From positions 2,628,501-2,692,500 of the forward strand of contig NZ_AP014809.1 of NCBI RefSeq assembly GCF_002355515.1: 64,000 bases of DNA, written 5' to 3'. The notes beneath the pieces were generated by a model. That model was not told the DNA's origin and ran no database searches. It worked only from the letters and a program-made list of their open reading frames with translations. Source of the DNA: Methylorubrum populi (lineage in GTDB: Bacteria > Pseudomonadota > Alphaproteobacteria > Rhizobiales > Beijerinckiaceae). Both the position numbers and the translations under genes were made by a program. The stretch's first letter is position 1. Each line of letters begins with the position of its first letter. This document shows, piece by piece, positions 47,944 to 57,259 of this stretch.

Positions 47944-49248
47944 TCAGGTCTCCCGAGGGCGATCCGCTTCCATAGGAAGGCCGGCGGCGGCGCGCCACTC
48001 CTCCCTCACATGCGCCTCGGTCTCCCCGCGTCCATGGGCGTCGAACAAATCGTGCAGCCTCGCCCGGCCGAGAAGCCGCCCGCACGCCCAGACCGCGGCA
48101 CCCCGCACCACCGGATCCGGATCGGTCAAGCTCGCCACCGCCTGTTCGGCGAGACCCGCGTCGCCCGAATTGCCAATGGCGATCAGGACGTTGCGCTGGA
48201 AGCGGTCGCGGCCGGTGCGCTTGATCGGCGTGCCGGAAAACCGCGCCCGGAACCCCGCTTCGTCGAGGCGGGCGAGTTCGGCGAGCGGCGGTGCCGCGAG
48301 ATCCTCGCGGGTGGCCAGGCGCGTCTCCCGCGCCGCGCCCGCGAACTTGTTCCACGGGCAGACCGCGAGGCAGTCATCGCAGCCGAAGACGCGGTTGCCG
48401 ATGCTCTCGCGGAACTCCCGCGGGATCGGGCCGTGATGCTCGATGGTGAGATAGGCGATGCATCGGCGCGCATCGAGCCGATAGGGCGATGGGAAGGCGT
48501 CCGTCGGGCAGATGTCGAGGCAGCGGCGGCAGGAGCCGCAATGGTCGGTCTCGGGTGCGTCGGGTTCCAGCTCCGCGCGGGAAAAGATCGCACCGAGCAT
48601 CAGCCAGTTGCCGTGCTCGCGCGAGATCAGCACCGTGTGCTTGCCCTGCCAGCCGAGTCCGGCGGCCTGTGCCAGCGGCTTCTCCATCACCGGGGCGGTA
48701 TCGACGAAGACCTTCACGGGCTCCCCCGATTTCGCGGCAAGAAAGCCGCCGAGTTCCTTCAGCTTGCCCTTGATGACGTCGTGGTAGTCGCGCCGCTGCG
48801 CGTAGGCCGCGATGGCGCCGCGATCCGTCAGCCGCACGAGGTCGAGGGGATCGCGCTGCGGCCCCGCATTCATGCCGAGCATGACGATGCTGCGGGTCTC
48901 GGCCCACAGGGCGGAGGGTGCCGCGCGCTGCTCGGCGCGATCCTCCATCCAGTCCATCGTGCCGTGGTGGCCGTCCGCCAGCCATGCCGGGAGCCGCTCG
49001 CGCAGGGCCGGCACTGAATCGGGCCGGGTGACGCGAAACGCATCGAAGCCGAGATGGCGCGCGCGTGCCTCGATTATCTCGCGCAGGGGGCGGCCGGTGG
49101 GGACGGCCTTCTCGGGCCTCAGAAATCCAGATCCGCGTAATGGGCGGCCGGCGGCATCCCCGGCGCCCGGTCGGCCAGGAGCGCGCGGAAGGACGGGCGG
49201 GATTTCACCCGCGCGTACCAGTCCTTCGCCATATCGTCCTCGTCCCAT
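47944..49248 (-). CDS. queG: Epoxyqueuosine reductase QueG
   Basis: Performs the last step of queuosine tRNA synthesis, using cobalamin and two [4Fe-4S] clusters. Both ferredoxin-type motifs are present: CGSCRRCLDICP and CDDCLAVCPW. A HEAT-like C-terminus follows (DPDPVVRGAAVWACGRLL). Family homology begins at about 49104 (REIIEARARHLGFDAFRV). No ATG, GTG or TTG lies between there and the ATG at 49248, so I extend to 49248, which overlaps the GST gene by 130 nt. A non-standard CTG near 49122 or 49089 is possible. Confidence 0.88.
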   Translation of the reverse strand: MGRGRYGEGLVRAGEIPPVLPRAPGRPGAGDAAGRPLRGSGFLRPEKAVPTGRPLREIIEARARHLGFDAFRVTRPDSVPALRERLPAWLADGHHGTMDWMEDRAEQRAAPSALWAETRSIVMLGMNAGPQRDPLDLVRLTDRGAIAAYAQRRDYHDVIKGKLKELGGFLAAKSGEPVKVFVDTAPVMEKPLAQAAGLGWQGKHTVLISREHGNWLMLGAIFSRAELEPDAPETDHCGSCRRCLDICPTDAFPSPYRLDARRCIAYLTIEHHGPIPREFRESIGNRVFGCDDCLAVCPWNKFAGAARETRLATREDLAAPPLAELARLDEAGFRARFSGTPIKRTGRDRFQRNVLIAIGNSGDAGLAEQAVASLTDPDPVVRGAAVWACGRLLGRARLHDLFDAHGRGETEAHVREEWRAAAGLPMEADRPRET

Positions 49249-49811
49249 GGCACGTCGCCGAGATAGTCCACGCAGGAAAGATGGGCGGCCGCCGCGAGGT
49301 CGGCATAGGTCAGATCGTTGCCGGCGAGCCAGCGGCGCTGCCCGATCAGGTAACCGACATATTGGAGGTGATAGCGCACGTTGGTGCGCGCCGCACGAAT
49401 GGCATTCATGTCCGGAGGGCCGCCCCCTGCGGCGGACGACATGAAGCGCTTGTCGATCTTCTCGGTCACCAGATACTCGGTCACCTCGCTGTTGAACTTG
49501 ACGAGAAACCAATCGAGCAGGCGCCGCACCTCCACCCGCGCCGTGGTGGTGTCCGGCAGAAGACGCCGTCCGGCAAGGCCGAGCCCCCGCGTCTCGTCGA
49601 GATATTCCGCGATCACGCCCGCGCCGGGAATGGCGAGCCCGGTCTGCTCCACCAGCACCGGCGTGGTGCCTGCCGGGTTGATCACGAGGAAGTCGCGGCG
49701 GCGCTCCCAGGCCCGTTCCTCGATGAGGGTCGGCTCCATGCCCATCTCGGCCAGGACGAGGCGGATGAAGCGCGAGTTCGGGCAGAACGGAGAGTGATAG
49801 AGCGTCGCCAT
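49119..49811 (-). CDS. Glutathione S-transferase family protein
   Basis: A 230-residue cytosolic GST. The thioredoxin-like N-domain has the active-site region YHSPFCPNSRFIRLVLAEMG and the GSH-binding cis-Pro NPAGTTPVLVEQTG with the following GAGVIAEYLDE. The C-terminal domain is helical, ending DMAKDWYARVKSRPSFRALL. In alphaproteobacteria a GST next to queG is common. Substrate unknown. Confidence 0.9.
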   Translation of the reverse strand: MATLYHSPFCPNSRFIRLVLAEMGMEPTLIEERAWERRRDFLVINPAGTTPVLVEQTGLAIPGAGVIAEYLDETRGLGLAGRRLLPDTTTARVEVRRLLDWFLVKFNSEVTEYLVTEKIDKRFMSSAAGGGPPDMNAIRAARTNVRYHLQYVGYLIGQRRWLAGNDLTYADLAAAAHLSCVDYLGDVPWDEDDMAKDWYARVKSRPSFRALLADRAPGMPPAAHYADLDF

Positions 49812-50039
49812 CGAGGCCGTGGTTCAGCGGAAAGAAGGCAGAGCCCTGGGCAGACCGTGTCGCACCGGCGAAATTGGGGCGACGCGCCAGGATTATTTCT
49901 CCATCGTTGCCACCTTATTAACAAACGCGCCGCAACCCGGTAACCGCTCGTCAACCCTGCCGCCCCAAAGCTGCCGCATCGCCGTCGTCTGCCGCGCCCC
50001 AGCGTGTGCCGGGACATCGGCGTGGGGAACAGCAGGCTC

Positions 50040-50879
50040 ATGGATCTCGTCCTGATCGCGAAGGCGCTCGTGCTCGCCGTGGTGGAGGGTGCCACCGAGT
50101 TCATCCCGGTCTCCTCGACCGGGCATCAGCTCCTCATCGGCCACTTCATCGGGTTCCACTCGCCCAACAACACCTTCGAGGTGCTGATCCAGCTGGGCGC
50201 GATCCTGGCCATCCTCTACGCCTATTTCGGCAAGCTCTGGGGCATCGCCACCGCGCTGCCGAACGATCCGCGGGCGCGCCGCTTCGTGCTCGCCGTGCTG
50301 ATCGCCTTCCTGCCCGCGGCGATCATCGGCGGCCTGTTCTCGAAATACATCAAGTTCTACCTGTTCAACCCCTGGATCGTCTGCGCCACCCTGGTGGCCG
50401 GCGGCCTCGTGCTGCTCGTCATCGACGACACGGTGGGCGAGCCGAAGGCCGCGCCGCATGACGGGCCGACCGAGCATCCGCGCAAGACCGACGTGTTCGA
50501 GTTCAGCCTGCCGATGGCGCTGAAGATCGGTCTGTTCCAGTGCATCGCGATGATCCCCGGCGTGTCGCGCTCCGGCGCCACCATCGTCGGCGCGATGCTG
50601 ATGGGCGCGAGCAAGCGCTCGGCCACCGAGTTCTCGTTCTACCTCGCCATGCCGACCATGGCCGGCGCCTTCGCCAAGGACCTGCTCGACAACTACAAGA
50701 ACCTCTCCTCGAACGACGCCCTGCTGATCGTCATCGGCTTCGTCGCCGCCTTCATCTCGGCCCTGATCGTGGTGCGCACGGTACTCGACTACGTCTCCCG
50801 TCACGGCTTCTGGCTGTTCGCGTGGTGGCGCATCATCGTCGGCTCGCTGGGCTTCGCTGGACTGATTCTTTTTGGCTGA
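50040..50879 (+). CDS. uppP: Undecaprenyl-diphosphatase
   Basis: A 279-residue polytopic membrane enzyme recycling undecaprenyl pyrophosphate for peptidoglycan and O-antigen synthesis. Signatures: [17 protein letters not shown] near the N-terminus (catalytic Glu/Ser), and [10 protein letters not shown] around residue 175. About eight TM helices. ATG 50040 starts the homologous [10 protein letters not shown]; the upstream 12 codons are outside the family. It matches BacA length. Confidence 0.96.
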   Translation: MDLVLIAKALVLAVVEGATEFIPVSSTGHQLLIGHFIGFHSPNNTFEVLIQLGAILAILYAYFGKLWGIATALPNDPRARRFVLAVLIAFLPAAIIGGLFSKYIKFYLFNPWIVCATLVAGGLVLLVIDDTVGEPKAAPHDGPTEHPRKTDVFEFSLPMALKIGLFQCIAMIPGVSRSGATIVGAMLMGASKRSATEFSFYLAMPTMAGAFAKDLLDNYKNLSSNDALLIVIGFVAAFISALIVVRTVLDYVSRHGFWLFAWWRIIVGSLGFAGLILFG

Positions 50880-51028
50880 ACCTTCAGGATTTTGAACGAG
50901 GCGGACGCGGCGACCCGGACTAAAGTCGGTTGTCGTTCGCCCGCACCTTGTGCGAGGGCTTGCGGCCAAGTCGCCGCTCTCTCAAGAAGCGGTGGGGAAA
51001 AGCTCGAAACGTCAAGGTCTCGCCCAAG

Positions 51029-52846
51029 ATGGAAGATCGTCCGCTCGCCGAGTTGTTCGAGCCTGCGACCCGCGAGCGCTGGCGCAGCGCCGTCGAGGCC
51101 GCGCTGAAGGGGGGCGATTTCGAGAAGCGCCTCGTCTCGAAGACCGCCGACGGCCTGCGCATCGAGCCGCTCTACGAGCCGGCCGCGGGGGTGACGCAGC
51201 CCGTGCGGGCACCCGGGCCCTGGCGCCTGGCGCAGCTCATCGACCACCCGGACACGGAGAAGGCCGCGGCGCAGGCGCTGACCGACCTCGAGGGCGGCGC
51301 CGACGCGCTGGTGCTCGTCCATCGCGATGCGCCCGCCGCCCGCGGCTTCGGTCTCGACCTCTCCTCGCTCGACGCGCTCGACGCGGCACTGAAGGGGGTG
51401 ATGCTGCCGCTGATCGCCCTGAGGCTCGACGCGGGCGCGGCCGGATTCGAGACGGCCGCCCTGCTCAAGCAATTGGTCGAGCGCCGCGGTGACGATCCTG
51501 CCGCCCTCGACCTCGATCTCGGGCTCGACCCGCTCGGCGCCCGCGCGGCCACAGGCCGGCTCGAACAGGGGTGGGAGGCGCGCCTCTCCGAGACCGTCAC
51601 GAGCTTCACCGGATATCGCGGGCGCGTGGCCCTGGCCGACGCCCGCCCCTACCACGAGGCCGGGGCGAGTGAGGCGCAGGAACTGGCGGCCGTGCTCGCG
51701 ACGGCGGTCGCCTATCTGCGGGCGCTGGAAGCCGGCGGCCATGATCTGGAGCGCGCCCGCGATGCCATCGCGATCCTTCTCGTGGCGGATGCCGACGAGT
51801 TCCTGACCATCGCCAAGTTCCGGGCGATCCGGCGCCTCTGGGCCCGGGTCGAGCAGGCCTGCGGGCTCGCGCCGAAGCCGCTGCGAGTCCTGGCCGAGAC
51901 CGCGTGGCGGATGATGACCCGCCGCGATCCCTTCGTGAACATCCTGCGCACCACGATGGCGTCGGCCTCGAGCGGCCTCGGCGGGGCCGATTCGGTCACC
52001 GCTCTGCCCTATACCCAGGCGCTCGGACTGCCCGACGCCTTCGCCCGGCGCGTGGTGCGCAACAGCCAGATCGTGCTGATCGAGGAATCGAACCTCGCCA
52101 AGGTCTCCGACCCGGCGGCCGGCGCGGGCGGTTTCGAGGCGCTCACCGCCGAACTCAGCGAGAAGGCTTGGGGTCTCTTCCAAGAGATCGAGCGCGAGGG
52201 CGGTATCGCGAAGAGCCTCGAGGCCGGTGCGCTCGCGGGCCGGATCGCGGCGGTGGCGCAGGCGCGGTCGCGAGCGGTGGCGACCCGCAAGGAGGCGCTG
52301 ACCGGCGCCAGCGAGTTTCCGTTCCTCGCCGAGAAGCCGGTGGCGGTGCTCGATGCCGCCCCGCGCGATCTCCCCCGTTCGGAGGGGGCCTTGCCCTCGC
52401 AGCGCCTCGCCGAGCCCTTCGAGGCGCTGCGCGATGCCTCCGACGCGACTCTGACGCGGACCGGCCGGCGTCCGGCGGTGTTTCTGGCCAATCTCGGTCC
52501 CGTGGCGGTTCACAATGCCCGCTCGACCTTCGCCGCCAATGCCTTCGCCGCGGGCGGCATCGAGGCCATCGGCAATGACGGCTTCTCCGACACCGGCGCT
52601 CTGGCCGAGGCCTTCAAGGCCTCGGGGGCGCGGCTGGTCTGCCTGTGCTCGTCCGATGCCGTCTACCAGACCGAGGCCGTGCCCGCGGCCGAGGCGCTGA
52701 AGGCGGCCGGCGCCGGCGCGATCTATCTCGCCGGCAGGCCCGCCGAAGCGGAAGCCCTGCGCGGAGCGGGCGTTCACGGCTTCCTTTTCGCCGGCTGCGA
52801 TCTGCTGGCGCTCCTGCGGGAGGCCGCCGAGCGGGCGGAGAACTGA
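51029..52846 (+). CDS. mcmB: Methylmalonyl-CoA mutase small (beta) subunit
   Basis: A 605-residue non-catalytic subunit of the B12-dependent mutase. The N-terminal TIM barrel resembles the large subunit (GVTQPVRAPGPWRLAQLIDHP, TASASSGLGGADSVTALPYT) without its full active site. The C-terminal B12-like domain lacks the DxHxxG cobalamin motif (NDGFSDTGALAEAF is found instead). This is typical of the structural subunit, which stabilises the alpha chain encoded elsewhere. It participates in the ethylmalonyl-CoA pathway of C1/C2 growth. ATG 51029 fits the family start. Confidence 0.9.
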   Translation: MEDRPLAELFEPATRERWRSAVEAALKGGDFEKRLVSKTADGLRIEPLYEPAAGVTQPVRAPGPWRLAQLIDHPDTEKAAAQALTDLEGGADALVLVHRDAPAARGFGLDLSSLDALDAALKGVMLPLIALRLDAGAAGFETAALLKQLVERRGDDPAALDLDLGLDPLGARAATGRLEQGWEARLSETVTSFTGYRGRVALADARPYHEAGASEAQELAAVLATAVAYLRALEAGGHDLERARDAIAILLVADADEFLTIAKFRAIRRLWARVEQACGLAPKPLRVLAETAWRMMTRRDPFVNILRTTMASASSGLGGADSVTALPYTQALGLPDAFARRVVRNSQIVLIEESNLAKVSDPAAGAGGFEALTAELSEKAWGLFQEIEREGGIAKSLEAGALAGRIAAVAQARSRAVATRKEALTGASEFPFLAEKPVAVLDAAPRDLPRSEGALPSQRLAEPFEALRDASDATLTRTGRRPAVFLANLGPVAVHNARSTFAANAFAAGGIEAIGNDGFSDTGALAEAFKASGARLVCLCSSDAVYQTEAVPAAEALKAAGAGAIYLAGRPAEAEALRGAGVHGFLFAGCDLLALLREAAERAEN

Positions 52847-52949
52847 CGCTCAAGGCCGCGCGAGCAACCTTGACACTGCGGGGTGCGAGACAATCTTCCG
52901 GCTGAAACGGGCCCGGGCGGCCCGACTTTCACAGCCGGATCTCAATCTC

Positions 52950-53342
52950 ATGCGTCTGCCGAAATTTGCCGTCGCCACTCTCACTCTCGTCGTGCTGGGC
53001 GTCGGGACAGCGGAGGCGGCCAAGCGGAAGGTTCAGGTCCCGAACCGCTATGACGGCCGTTGGAGCATCGAAGTGCTCACCCTCGATGGCCCCTGCGACC
53101 GCGCCTATCGCTACGGTGTCCAGATCCAGCGGGGTGAGGCGGTCTACGGAGGCGGCGAGGTCGACATCAGCGGTCGTGTTGCGGCGAACGGAACGGTGAG
53201 GGGCACGATCTCCCGCGGCGGCAACGCGGCGCAGGTCTCCGGTCGGCTCTCGGCGAATGGCACCGGGGCCGGCCGCTGGTCGACACTCGGCGATGGCCCG
53301 ATCAGCTGCAGCGGAAGCTGGAACGCGATGCGGCGCGGCTGA
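52950..53342 (+). CDS. Hypothetical exported protein
   Basis: A 130-residue protein with a clear signal peptide (MRLPKFAVATLTLVVLGVGTAEA). The mature part is Gly/Arg-rich and beta-like: RYDGRWSIEVLT, then YGGGEVDISGRVAANGTVRGTIS, and RLSANGTGAGRW. Two cysteines (GPCDRAY, ISCSGSW) may form a disulfide. The pattern resembles small 'RYDGxW' proteins found in Methylobacteriaceae. Function unknown. Confidence 0.68.
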   Translation: MRLPKFAVATLTLVVLGVGTAEAAKRKVQVPNRYDGRWSIEVLTLDGPCDRAYRYGVQIQRGEAVYGGGEVDISGRVAANGTVRGTISRGGNAAQVSGRLSANGTGAGRWSTLGDGPISCSGSWNAMRRG

Positions 53343-53519
53343 TTCCGCCTCGATGCCCAGGCGAAAATATCGGAACGGCTAAGCCATCTGGCCTGTGGCG
53401 GCCGGGCGACAGATCGGCACTCGCTCCGCGCCGCACCATGCGAAACCTGTTTTCGCCCTAGATCCGGCGTGATCTTGGGCGAACGGTGCGGGCGTTCGAT
53501 ACCCGTTCGAGGCGCCCCC

Positions 53520-53987
53520 ATGACCGCCGTGATGAGAGCCTTGCCGTTTCTCGGTCTCGCCTTCGTCGTGCTCAGTTCCGCGGCCGAGGCGCGCCCGGCA
53601 CGGCAGCATGTTCCCGGTTCCGAGCACGCGGTACTGGCGCCGCTCGAGGAGGCGGCAACGGCCTGCTTCGCCGAGACGGTGATCGCCAATCCCAAGGCCA
53701 TGCGGCTCGCGCGCGACGGGCGCTGGTACGAGGCGGCCGGCGTGACCGGCTTCCTGTGCCGCCCCGAGGTCGATCGCATGGCGGTCGCGCACGACCGCAT
53801 TTACGGCCGCGGCACCGGTGAACGTTACTTCAAGGGCGCCTACGCCCGACATCTCGACAAGCAACTCGCCGCCCGTCTCCAGCCGCTGCTGGAGCCGAAG
53901 ACCGTCGCGAGCGCAGAGCCGCCGGCCGAGAAGGCCACCCTCGGCGACGCCGCCACGGAATCGGCGGCGGGCGGTGCGGATCAATGA
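53520..53987 (+). CDS. Hypothetical exported protein
   Basis: A 155-residue protein from ATG 53520, starting with a signal peptide (VMRALPFLGLAFVVLSSAAEA). The mature domain has Cys-bearing helices (TACFAETVIANPKAMRL, VTGFLCRPEVDRM). A basic segment (RHLDKQLAARLQPLLE) and an Ala/Glu-rich tail follow. No domain recognised. It converges on the DUF2147 gene with a 20-nt gap. Confidence 0.62.
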   Translation: MTAVMRALPFLGLAFVVLSSAAEARPARQHVPGSEHAVLAPLEEAATACFAETVIANPKAMRLARDGRWYEAAGVTGFLCRPEVDRMAVAHDRIYGRGTGERYFKGAYARHLDKQLAARLQPLLEPKTVASAEPPAEKATLGDAATESAAGGADQ

Positions 53988-54007
53988 ATGGCTGAAGCCG
54001 GATCCGT

Positions 54008-54451
54008 CTAGCGGATCCGCCGCCAGGTTTGCCGCTTGCACAGCACGCTGAGCACGCAGCCCGCGACTTCGACCGTGTCGGGCCCCTTCGGAGTCACGCT
54101 GCCCGCATAGGTCTTTCCGTCGTTCGGATTGTAGAGGCTGCCCTCGAAGCCCGCGCCGCTCGGCGTGCCGGCTTGCATGATCTGGACGCCGACGAGTTTG
54201 CGTGTGCGCAGCGCCGGATCAGGGTTCTTGGCATCGACGCCCGGCCCGGCCGTCGCCGCGATCGTCCCGCAATAGCCGTTGCCGCAGCGAGCGATGCGCA
54301 CCGTCGAACCCGCCGTCTCGGTCTGCCAAAGGCCGGACAGGTCGGAGGTTTTCTGCGCCAGCGCGCTTCCGCCGGATGCCAGGAACAGCAGCCCGAAGGC
54401 CGCCATGCGGATCATCGGATCGCGAGGCCTGTTGGCGCACGACGTCGTCAT
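54008..54451 (-). CDS. DUF2147 domain exported protein
   Basis: A 147-residue secreted beta-barrel-like protein. The signal peptide is MAAFGLLFLASGGSALAQ. The DUF2147 pattern follows: LSGLWQTETAGSTVRIARCGNGYCGTI and GSLYNPNDGKTYAGSV, with a closing CVLSVLCKRQTWRR. The four cysteines fit two disulfides. GAGGAGG precedes the ATG at 54451 by about 9 nt. DUF2147 (COG4731) proteins are periplasmic or outer-membrane-associated, and their function is unknown. Confidence 0.85.
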   Translation of the reverse strand: MTTSCANRPRDPMIRMAAFGLLFLASGGSALAQKTSDLSGLWQTETAGSTVRIARCGNGYCGTIAATAGPGVDAKNPDPALRTRKLVGVQIMQAGTPSGAGFEGSLYNPNDGKTYAGSVTPKGPDTVEVAGCVLSVLCKRQTWRRIR

Positions 54452-54622
54452 TTCGTCTTCCTCCTCGCCGGTCGTGATCGCCGGCTCGCGACAGCGGTAG
54501 TGAGACGGCCACGCTACCGCAAGGTGCGGCGGCGGCGGTGTTTGACAATGCGGCCTTGACTTCACCCCATTCGCGCGGCCTACGGCCCGAGCGAGTCTGC
54601 ACAGGCGAGTCAGGAGCGGCGG

Positions 54623-55174
54623 ATGCAGGTGATCGAGACCGAGATCCCGGCGGTGAAGCGGGTGATCCCGAAGCGCCACGGCGATGATCGCGGCTGGTTC
54701 TCGGAGGTCTACCGCGCCGACCTACTTGCCGAGCGCGGCATCGCCAACGCCTTCGTCCAGGACAACCAGTCCTTCTCCGCACCCGCTGGAACGATCCGCG
54801 GCCTGCACTTCCAGGTCGCACCCAACGCCCAGGCCAAGCTGATCCGCGTGCTGGCCGGCGCGATCCTCGATGTGGCCGTCGATCTCCGCTCGGACTCGCC
54901 CACCTACGGTCGCCATGTCGCCGTGCGGCTCGACGCGGCGGGCGGCGAGCAGCTGTTCGTGCCCGCCGGCTTCGCCCACGGCTTCTGCACCCTGGAGCCG
55001 AACACCATGGTCGCCTACAAGGTGGACGCCTATTACAGCCCCGCCGACGACCGGAACCTGCGCTGGAACGACCCGGCGATCGGCATTGAATGGCCGGTGG
55101 CCGAAGCGGATGCGATCCTCTCGGGCAAGGACAAGGCCGCACCGCTTCTGGCCGATCTCGGGCGGGTGTTCTGA
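54623..55174 (+). CDS. rfbC: dTDP-4-dehydrorhamnose 3,5-epimerase
   Basis: A 183-residue cupin enzyme. Third step of dTDP-L-rhamnose synthesis. Motifs: RHGDDRGWFSEVYR, FVQDNQSFSAPAGTIRGLHFQ (catalytic His), and VPAGFAHGFCTLEP. First gene of rfbC-rfbB-rfbD-rfbA, whose members are separated by only short gaps, so one transcript is likely. Confidence 0.96.
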   Translation: MQVIETEIPAVKRVIPKRHGDDRGWFSEVYRADLLAERGIANAFVQDNQSFSAPAGTIRGLHFQVAPNAQAKLIRVLAGAILDVAVDLRSDSPTYGRHVAVRLDAAGGEQLFVPAGFAHGFCTLEPNTMVAYKVDAYYSPADDRNLRWNDPAIGIEWPVAEADAILSGKDKAAPLLADLGRVF

Positions 55175-55291
55175 GCCGAGATACCGGATGCGTCCAACCG
55201 CAAGGGTTGGTATCGAACCGAACGGGGCCGCGATGCAGCCGGGCGTGATCCTCGGATGCCTCGCGTGAACGAAGCAACGGAGTTGAGATCG

Positions 55292-56350
55292 ATGCGCATT
55301 CTGGTGACGGGCGGCTGCGGCTTCATCGGCTCCGCGCTCGTGCTGCATCTGGTGCAGGATCTCGGCCACGAGGTGCTCACCCTCGACGCCCTGACCTACG
55401 CCGCCAACCCGATCTCGCTGCAGCCGCTGGCGGACGATCCGCGACACCGCCTGGAACAGGCCGACATCTGCGATCCGGCCCGCGTCCACGCGCTCTACGC
55501 CGAGTTCCGGCCCGACGCGGTGATGCATCTGGCCGCCGAGAGCCATGTCGACCGCTCGATCACCGATCCGGGTGCCTTCGTGCGCACCAACGTCATCGGC
55601 ACCCAGGTCATGCTCGACGGCGCCCGCAGCCACTGGGAGAGCCTGTCCGGCGAGGCGAAGGCGAGGTTTCGCTTCCTCCACGTCTCGACCGACGAGGTCT
55701 ACGGCTCGCTGCCGCCCGACGCCTTCTTCACCGAGGAGAGCCGCTACGATCCGCGCTCGCCCTACTCGGCGTCGAAGGCGGCCTCCGATCACCTCGCGCG
55801 CGCCTGGCACGAGACCTACGGCCTGCCGGTGCTGGTGACGAACTGCTCGAACAATTACGGGCCGCGCCACTTCCCGGAAAAGCTGATCCCGCTGATGATC
55901 CTGGCGGCGCTGGAGGGCAAGCCGCTGCCGGTCTACGGCGACGGGATGAACGAGCGCGACTGGATCCATGTTGAGGACCATGCCCGCGGCCTCGTCGCGG
56001 TGCTGGAGCGCGGCCGGATCGGCGAGACCTACCTGCTGGGCGGGCGCGCGGTTCGGAACAACCTTGCCGTGGTGAAGGCACTCTGCGCCGCCTTCGACCG
56101 CCTGCGCCCCGAGAACGGGCCGCACGAGCGCCTGATCACTTTTGTGGCCGACCGGCCCGGCCACGACCGCCGCTACGCCATCGACCCGAGCAAGGCCGAG
56201 GCCGAGGTCGGCTGGCGGCCGACCAAGGTGTTCGAGCAGGCGCTGGAAGAGACCGTGCGCTGGTACCTCGACAACGAGGCGTGGTGGCGCCCGATCCGCG
56301 AGGGCCGCTACTCGGGCGAGCGGCTCGGCCTCGCTCAGAAGAGTGCCTGA
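55292..56350 (+). CDS. rfbB: dTDP-glucose 4,6-dehydratase
   Basis: A 352-residue extended SDR. Motifs: ILVTGGCGFIGSALV (NAD-binding), HLAAESHVDRSI, STDEVYGS (Thr-Asp-Glu catalytic), and the YSASKAASDHL Tyr-Lys pair. Second step of dTDP-rhamnose synthesis. ATG 55292 is where homology begins; the frame is open 12 codons earlier. Confidence 0.96.
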   Translation: MRILVTGGCGFIGSALVLHLVQDLGHEVLTLDALTYAANPISLQPLADDPRHRLEQADICDPARVHALYAEFRPDAVMHLAAESHVDRSITDPGAFVRTNVIGTQVMLDGARSHWESLSGEAKARFRFLHVSTDEVYGSLPPDAFFTEESRYDPRSPYSASKAASDHLARAWHETYGLPVLVTNCSNNYGPRHFPEKLIPLMILAALEGKPLPVYGDGMNERDWIHVEDHARGLVAVLERGRIGETYLLGGRAVRNNLAVVKALCAAFDRLRPENGPHERLITFVADRPGHDRRYAIDPSKAEAEVGWRPTKVFEQALEETVRWYLDNEAWWRPIREGRYSGERLGLAQKSA

Positions 56351-56352
56351 GC

Positions 56353-57243
56353 ATGGACATCCTGATCCTCGGCGGGGCCGGGCAGGTCGGCACGGAGCTT
56401 CAGGCCTTTTCCTGGCCCGAGGGCGTGCGGGTCCACGCCCCCGACCGCCAGAGCCTCGACATCACCGACGAAGCGGCCGTTGCCGCCGCGCTCGATGCGC
56501 GCGCCTACGCGGCGGTGATCAACACGGCCGCCTACACCGCCGTCGATAAGGCCGAGAGCGAGGTCGCCGCCGCGTGGCGGCTCAACGCGCTGGCACCTGC
56601 CATCCTCGCCGCCGAGACGAAGCGGCGGACCATCCCGCTCGTCCACGTCTCGACCGACTACGTGTTCGACGGCTCGGGCGAGGGCTTCTACGCCCCCGAT
56701 GCGCCGGTGAACCCGCAAAGCGTCTACGGTGCGAGCAAGGCGGCCGGCGAGATGGCGGTGCGCAGCGCGAACCCGCGCCACGCGATCGTGCGCACCGCCT
56801 GGGTGGTGAGCCCGCACCGGGGCAATTTCGTCAAGACGATGCTGCGTCTCGCGGGCGAGCGGGAGAAGCTCACCGTTGTCGATGACCAGCACGGCTGCCC
56901 GACCTCGGCCGGCGACCTCGCGGCGGCTCTCGCCACCATCGCCCTGCGGATGGCCGGTGACGAGGCCGCGCCGGCCGGCACCATGCACTGCGTCAACGAC
57001 GGCGCCACCACGTGGTGCGGCTTCGCCCGCGCCATCGTTGCGGGCGCGGCTCAGCGCGGGGGGCGCAGCGTTCCGGTCGAGGGCATTCCGACCACCGCCT
57101 ACCCGACCCCGGCCCGGCGCCCGGCCAATTCGCGCCTCTCGACGCAGAGCCTGACCGATGCCTACGGCATCGCGCCCCGCTCCTGGGAGGCGGCGCTCGA
57201 CGACATCCTCGACCGGCTGGTCGGGCCGGTTCGTTCCCACTGA
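56353..57243 (+). CDS. rfbD: dTDP-4-dehydrorhamnose reductase
   Basis: A 296-residue NAD(P)H-dependent SDR, last step to dTDP-L-rhamnose. Motifs: ILGGAGQVGTELQ, NTAAYTAVDKAESE, STDYVFDG, and the YGASKAAGE Tyr-Lys pair. Its ATG lies 2 nt after the rfbB stop, so coupling is tight. Confidence 0.96.
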   Translation: MDILILGGAGQVGTELQAFSWPEGVRVHAPDRQSLDITDEAAVAAALDARAYAAVINTAAYTAVDKAESEVAAAWRLNALAPAILAAETKRRTIPLVHVSTDYVFDGSGEGFYAPDAPVNPQSVYGASKAAGEMAVRSANPRHAIVRTAWVVSPHRGNFVKTMLRLAGEREKLTVVDDQHGCPTSAGDLAAALATIALRMAGDEAAPAGTMHCVNDGATTWCGFARAIVAGAAQRGGRSVPVEGIPTTAYPTPARRPANSRLSTQSLTDAYGIAPRSWEAALDDILDRLVGPVRSH

Positions 57244-57259
57244 TCAGGACGTGTTTCGT

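Noticed and set aside
52374..52400. C/G-rich palindrome inside the mutase small-subunit gene
   Set aside because: CTCCCCCGTTCGGAGGGGG-like symmetry is within a continuous reading frame and is probably chance in high-GC DNA.
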